From Cydia pomonella (taxonomy: Eukaryota > Arthropoda > Insecta > Lepidoptera > Tortricidae), in NCBI RefSeq assembly GCF_033807575.1, contig NC_084716.1, positions 6,696,001-6,760,000 on the forward strand: a stretch of 64,000 nt of DNA, read 5' to 3'. The position numbers were made by a program, and so were the translations under genes. This document shows positions 29,959-42,449 of this stretch, piece by piece. Below the pieces are notes generated by a model that ran no database searches, was not told the DNA's origin, and was given only the letters and a program-made list of their open reading frames with translations. Positions within the stretch are counted from its first letter, which is position 1. Each line of letters begins with the position of its first letter.

Positions 29959-32160
29959 ATGAAACTTCTAATGGGATATCGGACCAAGACCATCGACCTC
30001 AAGAAATTTTCAGGTCAGAGCCTCAAAATCAGGACAAAACCCATAAAAACTGAATTTCTCCCTTATATCAAAATACCGGAACAAAATATAAAACTATTAA
30101 TTGATACAGGCAGTTCACGTTGTTTTCTTAACAATGCAGTAATAAATAAATTTTACGCCGATCGTAAAACGGTTGAGTCATTCAACGTCATAACAACGCA
30201 TGCCATTAGCACACATAACACGGTAGTAAAAATACCGCTATTTAAAATATTCAATGAGAGCGACCTTCAACATAAATTCTATGAATATGATTTAAATAAT
30301 GAATACGATGGCTTATTAGGTATGGATTTATTAAAAAAGTTAAATGCTAAAATCGACTTAGAAAGAGATTTACTATTAACGTACAATTCAGAAATACCAC
30401 TTTACCTTTCAAAAACGAAATCGGTAAAAATACCGATACTCACCTTAACAGTACAACCGCGTACAGAACAAAGGGTCATTATTCCGACTCAACTACGCGA
30501 AGTTCAAGGAATAATAGACCGAGTTAAATTCTCAGAAGAACTAATGATGCCATGTGCCTTGTTACATTGTAAAGACGGCTTCGCTCAGACAACCGTTAAA
30601 AACCAAAGTGATAAAATAATGCAAGTAGATATTTTTTCACCGTTTGAAATTAAACAATTTAAACATGAAATATTATGTAATAACATATCGGATTCAAGTC
30701 ATAATGAGCTCCTTACGCAAAATTTAAATAAATTAAGAACGGAACACATGAATGAGGAAGAGCGCGATGCGATCATAAAATTTTGCCGTGAATATAAAGA
30801 TATGTCTTTATATTCACAGCAAAATGTCTACCACGAAGACATTCCTTTGACTTTTACTCATGAAGTGAAACATCATATTAGGACAAAAGACGAAACGCCG
30901 ATTTACATTAAGTCGTATCGACAATCACCTAACCAAACCGCCGAAATTAAGAGGCAAGTTGATAAATTGCTCAAATCTGATATAATCAGACCATCATATT
31001 CTCCTTGGAGTGCACCTGTGCACATTATTCCAAAGAAAATGGATGCGTCAGGTGAACAGAAATTTCGGATGGTAATTGACTATCGTAAACTAAACGAAAT
31101 TACCACAGATGATAAATAATATAGATGATATATTTGACAAACTAGGTAATAGTTCCTACTTCACTACTTTAGATTTGGCTTCAGGATATCATCAAATAGA
31201 GGTGAATCCTGAGGACCAACCGAAAAGCGCATTTAGTACCGTTAATGGGCACTATGAATTCAAACGTATGCCCTTCGGATTAAAGACGGCTCCTGCTACA
31301 TTCCAAAGAGCAATGGATAACATACTCAAAGGACTACAAGGGACGCACTGTCTCATCTATTTAGATGATATAATCATCTTTTCTGCAACTTTATCAGAAC
31401 ATATTACACGTCTTAAGAAAGGTTTTGATACCCTACGTCAAGCAAACCTTAAATTACAGTTGGATAAGTCAGAATTCCTTCGAAAGGAAGTTTTGTACTT
31501 AGGTCATACTATAACTAAGGATGGTTTGAAACCAAACGAAGATAAAATTAAAGCAGTTCTTAAATATCCACTTCCAAATTCTATTAGGGAAATCAAAAGT
31601 TTTCTAGGATTAGTGGGTTACTATAGAAAGTTCATCCCAGACTTTGCGAAAATAACGAAACCAATGACGCAAATGTTAAAGAAGGGACAAAAGGTTGAAG
31701 CATCCGAGGAGTTCATAAAGGCTTTTGAAACCTGTAAAACACTCTTAACGAATGCTCCAATTTTACAGTACCCCGATTTTTATAAACCTTTTATATTAAC
31801 AACAGACGCCTCAAATACAGCCTTAGGAGCAGTTCTATCCCAAGGAAACATAGGAAGTGATAAACCAATAGCTTATGCAAGCAGAACATTAAATTGAACA
31901 CGCCGCTGAACAAAGATACAGCACAATAGAAAAAGAATTGTTAGCTGTACTTTGGGGAGTAAGGCACTTTAGGCCTTATCTCTACGGAAAAAAGTTTCAA
32001 TTTTTTACTGAACACAGACCGTTAGCGTAGTTATATTCTCTTAAGGAGCCCAACAGTAAGTTAACTCGTTGGAGACTTCGTTTACAAGAATACAATTTTG
32101 AAATAATTTATAAGCAAGGAAAACAAAACACTAATGCTGATGCTCTGTCAAGAATAAATT
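29959..32160 (+). pseudogene. Gypsy pol: protease, reverse transcriptase, RNase H (broken)
   Basis: Protease active site L-I-D-T-G-S-S near 30100. Reverse transcriptase follows, with the catalytic block Y-L-D-D near 31360 and L-D-L-A-S-G-Y near 31167. A frameshift at 31109-31119, a stop at 31895-31897, and a TAG at 32028-32030 (probably a mutated Trp) disrupt it. RNase H (K-E-L-L-A-V, N-A-D-A-L-S-R) is in the stretch 31898-32160. The order PR-RT-RH-IN is that of Ty3/gypsy. Confidence 0.88.
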
Positions 32161-32279
32161 TAAATATTTTAGATGTACAGGATAGCGATCCTATTTATCA
32201 AAACGTCCCATCGACTTCCGCCCCAAGTCAAAACGTCACTGATTATATAAATATTCCAGATGATATATCTGAAGCCACC

Positions 32280-33702
32280 ATGAGTGCTTCTGAAAACGAA
32301 GACGAAGGTGAATATGTAGAGATTTTAGGAGAATCAGACTCCATTATTCCCATTCTATATGAAGCTGTAGATACGAGATCAGATCAATTGATATTAACTC
32401 ATTGGTTTAAAAACGAATTCAAAGTTATTATTAAAGGAAAAGTAATTGAAGCATTTTTACCTTTAGATGCTCTTTTGATTGAAGAGTTTATTAAAACAAA
32501 ATTAGTCCCAAATAAAAAGTATTTCGTATATTTTAATTCACCACAAATTAAAACAGCATTTTCCGAAACCGTAGAACGAATGTTTGACAAAAAGTCAGTT
32601 CCTTTTATAGAATGTACAAAAAGACTAACGATATTGCAGGATGAATCAGAACAAAAAGACATTATCTTGAAATATCATGAAGGAAAATCATGTCACAGAG
32701 GCATAAATGAAACTTATAATAGATTAAAACGACAATATTACTTCCCTAAAATGAAAGAAGTAATAACCGCAGTAATAAATAACTGTGATATATGTAAACA
32801 GATGAAATACGATCGTAAACCTTTAAATCCATTGATTCAATTAACCCAAACGCAACAGAAACCCTTTGAAGAACTATTTATAGATCTTTTTAAAATAGAT
32901 GGAAAATTATATCTTACAATAGTGGATGCATTTAGTAAATTAGGACAAGCCATTTTAATTTCAAATCGATCCACTCCAGAGGTTATCAAAGCTTTAATTA
33001 AATATTTTTCACATTTCGGATTACCATATAAAATTAGTTGTGATCCAGGGTCAGAATTTAATAATGCATTAATGAAAGAACTACTTCTCCTTTACAAAAT
33101 AAATTTACACATTGGAACCCCTTAATAATCCCCAATCAATGGGAATTGTAGAGATTCCATAGTACGATTATAGAGACATACCGATTAGCGAAGTATACGC
33201 AAAAGATTAGCGATGCCGCTGACGTAATGACATATGCTATTATGGCTTACAATAACAGTATACATTCGATAACGGGTTTTACACCATTTGAAATAGTATT
33301 CGGACATACAGACTCTCGTAGTATATTCGACATCAATTTTAATCAAACTTATATGCAACAATTAATAAAAGGACTAAAATATTATATCAAATAATTGCAG
33401 ACAAAATGCTACAATCAAAGGAAATTACACACTCTTGTTTAAAAGCATCAGCTTCTACATCACAAAATTTTCATAAAGGAGACGAAATTTATACCAAAAT
33501 GGTAAATAAGCGTTTAGCTAAAGATAAACCAAAATATAAAAAGGCTACTATTACGGGCATACCTGAAAGAAATGTAGCGCCCATATGTATTAGAGGACGA
33601 AATACCACCGTACCCGTTAGGAATATTAAACGGCCAAATAAAATACATAAAGTATTAAGCTGTATAATGCACAATGATACGCAAGACGACGACGATCCTT
33701 AA
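32280..33702 (+). pseudogene. Gypsy integrase (broken)
   Basis: HHCC finger (H-E-G…H-R-G, C-D-I-C), then F-I-D-L-F and S-C-D-P-G-S-E-F for the first two Asp residues. The frame is broken after 33125, and the segment holding N-P-Q-S-M-G is in another frame. The C-terminal part at 33406-33702 is basic (G-D-E-I-Y-T-K). No envelope frame follows. Confidence 0.85.
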
Positions 33703-34760
33703 ATCACTGAAAGAAATGAATGTAATCAGTTCCCTACCCCTATAAATATGGCATATATGATTGTAAAATTTAAGACGTCAAAGTATTGAAATTGCGCATA
33801 ATGATCAATTGTACGACAATTTAATTAGCACTTTTGATATACAATAAATGTATATACAAAATCTCTCCATTGCATTAAAATGCAAATGTCGTAATTAATA
33901 TTTATCAGGTACCTGAAGGCTAAAGAAAGCCGACTAAGGCTAAAAAGCCGAATTGATCATATAAATCGAAAGTCGATTTAAAAATGTTAGATTTCGATTA
34001 CATACACGTAGCATAGCACGGTAGTCAAATCTAAGATAAAGAGTTCGCTTACATTCACGTAGCATGGCACGGTAACGAATCTCTAAATTATACGAAAAAG
34101 AGTCGTATTGCATTCTCGTAGCATGGCACGGCATACGTTACTCGTAATTGAGCTGAAAGACAAACAGTCTCGCTCAACTTATAACATAAGGGCCCTTGAA
34201 TAAAAATATATATGGATGGGATATAAATCCCTTGAATAAAAATATATATGGATGGGATATAAATTCCTTAAAAATAAATAGATATTATTAGTTCTAACTT
34301 TATGTAATCCTTTAAATTACATAAGTAATAAAATAATTTTAACTCCACTAAATGTACACATTCGGTATAACGGGTTAATGTATTAACATAGCGGATTAGA
34401 GCATAATTTCGTTATATAAACTTATCTAAGCACAACTATGTTATCCCCTACCCCTTTCCTATCCCTAAAAGTGAGTGGAAGATAATGAGATACACGAAGA
34501 AAAGTAACATCATACTACCGAACATTATCCAAATCACAAAGATATCAGGAAGACATAAAAAGGAGACGAGTACTGAATATCTGGTAGTCTGTCTACAAAA
34601 CGTGACAAATGTCAGTTCATTTGTTTTGAGACCGATTATAAGGTGTTAAAATACTAAAAATCGACGTCTACGAGAACGAGTTCGAAAAGATGTGAAAGTG
34701 AAAGTGTATATATAACTCAAAGAATAGTGAAAGTGAATAAAGACGACATTGTGCCGGGAT
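33703..34760 (+). repeat. Gypsy 3' region with two sets of short repeats
   Basis: The motif CGTAGCAT(A/G)GCACGG recurs at about 34006, 34058 and 34118, with similar flanks (TTACATTCA). A 36-bp unit, CCTTGAATAAAAATATATAT…, is duplicated exactly in tandem at 34194-34229 and 34230-34265. Purine-rich AAAAAGGAGACGAG at about 34557 could be a polypurine tract. A matching 3' LTR for 27835-28189 was not found; only GACGACATT(T)GTGCCG is shared, near 34742. Confidence 0.6.
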
Positions 34761-34894
34761 TAGGGCAATAAAAAACATTTTAAGGGATAGCATAAGTTTA
34801 ATTGTTTTAAAAATAGTTATATTTTATAAAAATGTGACAATTTTTTTTTTTATAAAAATGTGTAATTGAAAATACGCCACCTTCGGCAGTAGCT

Positions 34895-36675
34895 ACATTT
34901 TCGAGGCGTTTGGGGTCGAAACGCTGGGGCCGTGGGGGCCAAGCGCGCGTCTGCTCTACAAGGACCTAGCGTCGCGCCTTATAGATGCCACAGGTGACCA
35001 GAGGGCTGGCCAATATTTAGCTCAAAGGATAAGCATTGCCATCCAACGTGGACACACAGACACACAGAGTAGTACAAATGGACAGGGACAGCACGCACGC
35101 GCTATGGCTTGTGGGGTTCCACCACAGGGGTCCGTATTGGGGCCCCTCCTGTGGAACCTCGGGTATGACTGGGCCATAAGGGGGGAGCAGCTTCCGCGTA
35201 TGGTCACCATCTGTTATGCAGATGACACGATGGTGGCTGTACGAGGAAGAGAGCTCGAAGATACCCTATGGAGGGTATCCCTCCCGAAAACGGAAGCTAT
35301 CGTTTTTGGAGGGCGAATGTGGCGCGTGAACGCAGGGATGACGCTACCGGTAGGGGAGGAGGCTGTCCAGGTCAGTACCCATATTAAATATCTGGGTCTG
35401 GTTCTGGACAGAAAATGGGATTTTGTCGAGCATTTCACTAGGCTCATTCCCCGCCTGGTGGGTGCTACGTCGGCGCTAGGGCGTCTGCTGCCTAACGTGG
35501 GGGGGGGCCAAACGCCCCATGTAGGCGATTGTACGCGAGGGTCATCCGCAGTATGGCGCTGTACGGGGCGCCAATCTGGGCGGAGAGGCTGACGGAGACC
35601 ACACGGGCCCTACTCCGTCGGCCGCAAAGAGTGATGGCACAGCGCGCTGCGAGAGCTTACTGCACAACCTCCCATGCTGCTGCGTGTCTTCTAGCCGGCA
35701 CCCCGCCGTGGGAGCTAGATGCTCGGGTGCTGTCAGAGAGGTACTAGATGAGGATTGAGGCGAGGGATAGGGGGGAACTGCCGGACCCAGAAGAGGTCGA
35801 AAGGGCGGCGCGTAGGGCCCTAGACAGGCTCCGGGAAAGATGGAAAGACGCGCTGGAGGATAGCCCCTATGGGACATGTACCATAGGTGCTATCCTCCCT
35901 TACATGGAGGAATGGTTGGGTCGGAAGCATGGGGCCCTAACATTTAGGCTGACGCAGGTGATGTCCGGACATGGCTGTTTCGGGCATTACCTGAACAAAA
36001 TTGGGCGGGAGTTAGGGCCCCAGTGCCATAAATGCGGAGCGGATGATGATACGGCCCAGCACACCCATATTGAGTGTTGTCGATGGGCCAGAGAGAGGGC
36101 GGATTTGGGTGTGGTCCTCGGGACCGATGACTTCTCGCTGCACAGCATTGTAGCTGCGATGCTGGGCAGCGACAGGAATTGGAGAGCAATAGCCACCTTC
36201 TGCGAGGAAGTCATCTCGCAGAAGGAGGCCGCTGCTGAGCGAGAGCGCGAAGATAGCCCTGATGCGCCACCGTCACGGCGCAGACGGAGAGGGGGGAGAC
36301 GTAGGCGATATATTCTCGCCAACAACTAGTCCCTCGCCTCCTAAGAGCTAGTGGGTTGGGGGGCCACACGGGACGGCTCTACACGGCTGGGAGGAGAGTC
36401 AAGCGTCCTGGCTCTCTTCCTTATCGGAACGGGTGACCGACACACATGGGTCGGGCTGCCGGGGGGCGTCGCGGATGGAATGCCACAAACGACCCCATGA
36501 CGCTCCCTAAGGGCAACGCGGGTGACGCCGCAGGGGATGTTAGTGGGTATTCTCCTCCCCTCCCTCTGATTAGCAGAGGGAGCTGTGGGGGAACGAGTCC
36601 CACATACCACCCCCCAATGGGCTTCCCCAGCCCGGGGGTGAGATGCGTAAAGGCATTTACCCCTGCGTCAACAAA
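34895..36675 (+). pseudogene. R1-like LINE, 5'-truncated, frameshifted, possibly chimeric
   Basis: GC-rich. It opens with a LINE C-terminal motif (G-V-E-T-L-G-P-W-G-P; Q-R-I-S-I-A-I-Q-R-G) and near 35090 passes into an R1-type reverse transcriptase, G-S-V-L-G-P-L-L-W-N and the catalytic I-C-Y-A-D-D-T. Frame breaks lie near 35250 and 35520 and there is a stop at 35747. The C-terminus has the R1-clade Cys/His knuckle (C-H-K-C-G-A-D-D-D-T-A-Q-H) and an Arg-rich end, stop 36329. The 3' UTR ends in poly(A) at 36665. Confidence 0.8.
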
Positions 36676-36840
36676 AAAAAAAAGGTAGAGAAAATGTAAA
36701 ATAAAAAATAAATAAATATGGTTATTACAATCATGTATTTTAATTTGGTCTTAAATATTAAAATCGATCTATTTTGGTTCCTTAAGCTAAATATTAAATA
36801 AAAGAAAACGAAAATATACGGTGATAAAAAATCACTGGCC

Positions 36841-37148
36841 ATATTTTGCGGGCCATATTTGTCAAATTGAACAAGTGTTACTATGGGGCCAACCCGCGCA
36901 AAAACGTTTCTCCTGAAGTTGTCAATATCCCTAAAGAGATTTTAAGCTTATCTAGTCCAGGAGACAATGCTCTTGTTCTGCCAGTAAACGCAAAAAACAT
37001 TTCATGTATTGAACAGAAGTCTAATGTATGTGACATCCTAGAGGGTAATTTCTCTATGGAAGAAACCATATGGACTAAACTTTATAATGGTGAAAAAAAT
37101 TTGGACGGTTTCAATTATCCATACATATTGAGGTCATATATTAAGTAA
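36841..37148 (+). other. Unrecognised open frame (about 100 codons)
   Basis: Frame with E-V-V-N-I-P-K-E-I-L-S-L and E-E-T-I-W-T-K-L-Y-N-G-E-K. No family recognised. It lies upstream of a P-element-like fragment, so it might be a diverged part of the same element, but nothing in it shows that. Confidence 0.2.
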
Positions 37149-37159
37149 CATGTTAACAA

Positions 37160-38460
37160 TACATGCATTATCAATATAAAATACGTGAAATACAGGACAA
37201 ATGGTGAAATAGTAAATAGCTGTAAATGTAAACATGAGACATGCAAAAAACTAAAAGTGGTCTTAAAGCAAGATATAACTGTAGACGTTTGGAGTCAATC
37301 ACAAAATTATTCTCACATAATACAAATAACGGTTCATGTTCGCGGCTTAAAAAAGGCGCTGTGTTTAAACGACCGGTCAAAAAACGACATCGTAGACCTC
37401 GTTCTTTATTAACAAGACCATCCTAACTACGTGCGCGATATTTCATTTCCATTTACCCGGTCCGCGCAGAAATCGCGAAAAAAGATTGTCATAAATTTTC
37501 GCGAATCATATGTTGATGGTTTCTATGAAACACCTGTTTTTTTTTTCGCAATTTTGGGGTTTACCCTGTTCTTTGGGGATGATGGCGATGTAGTGATACT
37601 GTCCGTTTATGAAAATTGCAACTTTTCAAATCAAAAGACCCCTCCCCACAAAGACTGGGAACTAAGACAGCGGACGGGGAATGAATAAAGAACCAGTAAG
37701 ATACGTCCGACGCAAATAAGAAAACACAAGGACCCCCCTCCAAAACAAAGAATTAACAACATCCAGCATTGAGACGACCGAATCAATTGAACACAAACAG
37801 GAAAATGAAACAACAACCCGACTGCTCGTCACCATCAGAACTCACTATACCTCAATCACCTGACACTAAATCGCAGTTGAAAAAGGAAAGTAAGGGCTTG
37901 TGCACAAATCACGCGAGGTTTTTTCGGCTACTTTTTGACTCCACCCTCCCCTTGGTGATATTAAGTGAGACTCTTGGCTACCCTAAAACAACAAAGTCGT
38001 CATAAACTGCGAAAACGAGGAAGACAGACTGGTCAAGGTATAAATATGGCCGACCATTCTACACCTAGTACATTTTCAACGCTTTAAATGGATGATTATT
38101 TTATTAACCATTTTTCATTGTGACAGACAAAAAAATACAAAACAGCTCAGACAGTTGTCGGGTGTCAGACCGTCAACATCTCCAGCATCTCCTGAGGATG
38201 CCTCGTAGAGAGGCGAAACACGTGTCGAGTTTCTGTCCTTTTGGTGGTGGGTTGTTATATTTATTTGCGTATTTATTTTTGCGGTGGGAGGGTGGGAACA
38301 TTAATTGCATGTAAAAATACGTAAGTAAGTACAGGTTAGCACTGATTGACTAACACGTTATTTTCTCGCGGATTAGCAAAGTAATATTTCTTGCTTTAAT
38401 TCTGAAACATTCTGATGGAGCGTATGAATTAGGGGTTGATGACATCAAACTGCCTTAGGT
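37160..38460. other. Mixed non-coding stretch
   Basis: Several short overlapping frames with no family signature. At 38165-38230 the sequence CTCCTGAGGATGCCTCG…GGCGAAACACGTGTCGAG matches a motif I associate with retroelement non-coding ends. Its class is not certain. Confidence 0.4.
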
Positions 38461-38469
38461 ATAAGTTCT

Positions 38470-38640
38470 CAAACCTGAGGCCAGTGAGGTAGCTTATCCA
38501 AGACGTCTTGGAAAACTTCTTTGGAGTCATACGGCAGCATAGTTCGATTAAAATAAAACCAACCTTTCGTTATTTTATCTACATCCATATAACAACATCA
38601 TGTATTCCCTATAATATATTCAGACACGATAAGCTAAAGG
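38470..38640 (+). pseudogene. P-element-like transposase fragment
   Basis: The block L-I-Q-D-V-L-E-N-F-F-G-V-I-R-Q-H is the C-terminal signature of P-element/THAP9-type transposases (usual form Q-D-x-L-E-N-F-F-G-x-I-R). Only this ~50-residue piece is clear; the following frame shows no family match. No ends identified. Confidence 0.55.
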
Positions 38641-39263
38641 CCTATATTAACAAACCTGTATCTATGGTTATCAATAACCAATACCTTCATTCTCTCTCTA
38701 TATGAAAAAACAAAGAAATTTGATTTGTCCTTGGGATGACATTTTATTCGAAATGAAGTGTCATTGGCAAACAATTTTGACAAATATCGCATGTTACTTA
38801 ATATCGTACACTATGGCATTCGGCCCCGACTCTAGTTTGTCTCTGAATAGAAAAAGACAATGGATGCGTGTCAGGCGCGAAAGTTTGCATTACCGCCATT
38901 TAACGTTTAGTTTGTCTTTACAGTAATTTATAAGTATTAAATTACTTTGATTTGTTGAAGCTTATGATATTGATGTATGTAGATAAAGCAGTGTATATAT
39001 ATGACTGCTACATAATTAGTGTCTAGAGTCTAACTCATTTCATTACTTTTAATGCCTTATTATGTAGCAGTCACATCTACTATTATGGCTCCAGTGAAGT
39101 CCACAATAATAACGGGCTCCTCACAGAGCGTTCAACTGTGAACAGGACACCGACGTGCTACTCACCTCCAAAAACTTGTTTTTGGTCAAGAGGAGGAAAC
39201 GAAAGGCAGCGAAAAGGAAAAATACGTTGAAAATACAAACATAGAAAATATGGAAGATGAGTG

Positions 39264-39455
39264 CAGTGCAGTGCACTTGAGGTCAAACTTGAACATTCAA
39301 GCAACGTACTTGTACGTGTGTGCGCACCGGGCTTAAGGCTCCACCGCATGCAGTGCTCGAAAGCTTGGCAACAACGTGCAACCTTTCGAGCACGAGCCTT
39401 GAGTTCGTGCAGCTACATACTGGTGCAACAATAGACCCAGCCTTGCCGAATTCCA
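39264..39455 (+). repeat. ~190-bp dispersed direct repeat, copy 1
   Basis: Same sequence as 41320-41510 with a few changes. Landmarks are CACTTGAGGTCAAACTTGAA, GTGCGCACCGGGCTTAAGG, CGAGCACGAGCCTTGAGTTC and CAACAATAGACCCAGCCTT. No coding signal supported. Confidence 0.7.
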
Positions 39456-39509
39456 AAACCATTGCGTCGTGGGAATGGGGAACTGGGCGGAGTCTGTGCA
39501 AAACACGGG

Positions 39510-41319
39510 GGTCGATTTCATGAATCGGCTGGGAGCGGAGATGTCGTCGTACAGATCTGATATTAACAGAGTATACTTAGTAGAACAAATGTTATACAGT
39601 TATACAGCTGGGTGGAAGACAACCCCCAAAGATACGACACCGAATTTATCCGGCCATTCTTGATGGGGGTGGGATATGTCTCAATCATCTGATCAACATA
39701 AATTATGTGCAAATTTGATTTAAATAAACAATTCTATACTTACATAATTTTATTTTATTTTTCTATAAAATTGCATATTTTTGAAAATAAATTACCTAAA
39801 ATTTAACCCATAAAATGATCAGTACAAGGTTCTTGATGAGAAAAGAGCATAAAATATTTTTGGCCAGATTTTAGGGCCTTATACCCCATAGTGCGCCGGC
39901 TAAATGAGCTAGAGTTCAAAAAGTAAATATTCATCATGAGTCACTGATTTAATTCCTGTCAAACTTCATTGGATAAGGGCAACTTCCGTCCACTAGTTGG
40001 AAACGGATAGTTGGCGCGAGCGCACGTCTCATTACAGCCAGGTCGGAGGCTCGATCCGCCATTAACACGCCGCGTATTGAATACTTATGAAGTCGTTTTA
40101 GTTAACAGCAGCTGCGCTTAATACTCTAAACTTCACAATACTCATAACGCGTTATCATTTCAAGAGCTCTAGGTTGTAAAAAAAGCAACCGTTAATGCGT
40201 TTAAAAGCGACGGAATTCGCTTTCTTTTGTGCCTCGCTGAGCAAACTGAACGAAATATTTTTAATTTATTCAGTTTTTAGAAACAATTTTGAAGCGACAA
40301 CTCATATTCTCAGAAATTTCGTAACCTTCAAAATGGACGTCGTTAATCGAAAATCTATTTTAATGAAAATTATTACGAGAATGATCAAAAACTCTTAGAA
40401 AATTTGAATAGTTAAGATTAGATCATATACACGACATAAAGGAACAAGATGCGATCTACAATGTTTGTCATGAACATCACGACACATTTTATTACGAAGA
40501 TATTCCTCTTACGTCCACCTTAATAAATAAATTTAGTAATAAATAGTAAGATAACGTGAGTACGTTATCTTACTATTTGACGGCACAGAGTATTCAACCA
40601 TAAATAAGTGTAGGTAACCGCTAAACCCAAGTTTGCTCTCTTCTTCCCTAGACGGGATTTTTTTAATACTTAAGAGCTACTTATATTTAGATTCCTGTCT
40701 TTATGGCTTTAAAGGGTCTCGGGTAATTAAAATTACTTTTTTAAATAAAAGTACGTAACTAAAGTGTCATGTTTTCTTTATTAAAAAAATTTCTATTTTA
40801 GGACCCTCAAAATAAAAGTTGTAAAAATTTCGAAATCTAAGTTTAATAGTCGATATGCAACTAGGGCATAAAGCGACCCATATTACATTTACGAAATATC
40901 AGTATTCCCGTGGATGAAATTTATACAAAATGAGTAGGTATAACGTCGGCAGCCACATTGTTTTCACAGGGAACCAAAGAATTTAATCTCATTTTTTTAT
41001 TATTATATATTAAGCTGAGCTAGTTAGCTTATTAGTTCGGACCCAAATTTATGCAAATGACCGCTTATTCTATGAATATTGCAACATAAGATGTTGGAGG
41101 CGTTACGCGCCCGACATCTGGATGTTGCCGATATTAATGAGAAGAGGTGGGTCGAATTTAGACTTTTGGAGACGAACTCGAAGATGTGGTCAGGGTCCCG
41201 CATATTGTCACAAAAGAACAATGTCGGCTGCAATTCCAGAAGAATTTTTACATCGTTGTGCGCGCCATGACTAACCTCCCACCAAGATCTATCACGAAGA
41301 AAAACTGTGGCAATTTGTT
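39510..41319. other. Non-coding stretch between the two direct repeats
   Basis: No gene recognised. Contains a perfect hairpin: the 17-bp arms at 40541-40557 (AAATAGTAAGATAACGT) and 40562-40578 are exact complements with a 4-nt loop. Confidence 0.5.
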
Positions 41320-41510
41320 CTCAGTGCAGAACACTTGAGGTCAAACTTGAACATTCAAGCAACGTACTTGTAACGTGTGCGCACCGGGCTTAAGGCGCCA
41401 CCGCATGCAGTGCTCGAAAACGTGGCAACAACGTGCAACCTTTCGAGCACGAGCCTTGAGTTCGTCCAGTATGTACTGGTGCAACAATAGACCCAGCCTT
41501 GCCATAAAGT
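41320..41510 (+). repeat. ~190-bp dispersed direct repeat, copy 2
   Basis: Partner of 39264-39455. Followed by a GC-rich segment (41520-42060) whose frames are short and broken. Possibly a decayed retroelement, not identified. Confidence 0.7.
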
Positions 41511-42225
41511 AAAAACATGCTGGGTTCTTCCTGACTCGGGGTTACCCAGGTAACCCTCAACTGGGACAGCGTGCTCGAGCGTGGATGACACAACTGAGAC
41601 AATTCATAGACGCCCAAAAATGTGCCGGCGATTTAAGAATTGAAATTCCACATATCGGTGAGGCACAAACAACGCTTTGCGAACGTGGGACCAACCAGTG
41701 ATCGCTACCAACCGGCCTACGTTTTGACCCCGGAACGCGATGGTTTTGGGAGAACCACATGGACAGGGAGCCACCACAGGAGACACAGGAACCGCGAATG
41801 ACTGGAGACCGAAGACCAGCCTCAGCAGGAGTGGAAAATTGAAGGCGCGCTGGCTCTCCTAGTCTCCAGTGACGAATACACCGCATTCCTGGAGGAGGGC
41901 GTCCTACAGACGAACCCAGGAGAGGGAGACACGAGCGAACCCAGAACCTGATCAGACAGATCGCCCCCGACCGAACCAAACTCGACCCCAACCACCGGAA
42001 GGAAAATGAAGAACGAAAGAGGCTGGGCTTAGTTCGCCTTCCACACACCAGGCAGAAACCGAAGACACTTAAGATATAGTTTATTGAGAATATAAGCGAA
42101 ATGTTCATGTTTTGAAACAATAGTAATAATACAAAATAAAATATACAAAGAAATGTTTATTAAGTTTAAAAACAAAACAAAACCAAAATGATATACATAT
42201 TTAAAGGGAAAAAAAGAGAAGAACA

Positions 42226-42345
42226 AAAATGGGTTCGGAAGTTGTAGCTCCTCTGGAGTTGCAGGCGTACATAGGCTACGGAAACCGTTTACCATCAGGC
42301 AGGCCATATGCGTGTTTGCCACCGACGTAGTATAAAAGGACCCCT
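42226..42345 (+). repeat. LINE/SINE 3'-terminal motif common in moths
   Basis: GGAGTTGCAGGCGTACATAG, then CCGTTTACCATCAGGCAGGC and TTTGCCACCGACGTAGTATA. I recognise this as the conserved end of a dispersed lepidopteran retroelement; it is normally followed by poly(A), here by other sequence. Confidence 0.6.
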
Positions 42346-42449
42346 CATTCATCCACTGAAGGAGTGAAAGATTCGAGAGAAGATCTGTCCCTGCCGCCTC
42401 ACAGCGGTGGCTGGCGTGATCCTGGCAGCTGGAAATTATACTGGTCTGT

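Noticed and set aside
34194..34265. CRISPR-like direct repeats
   Set aside because: Only two adjacent units with no spacer, in a eukaryotic retroelement.
33703..34880. Envelope gene of an endogenous retrovirus
   Set aside because: No open frame of useful length, signal peptide or membrane segment between integrase and the putative 3' end.
41557..42120. 187-codon minus-strand frame
   Set aside because: No family motif. The plus strand looks like decayed retroelement coding; the frame is probably a GC-driven shadow.
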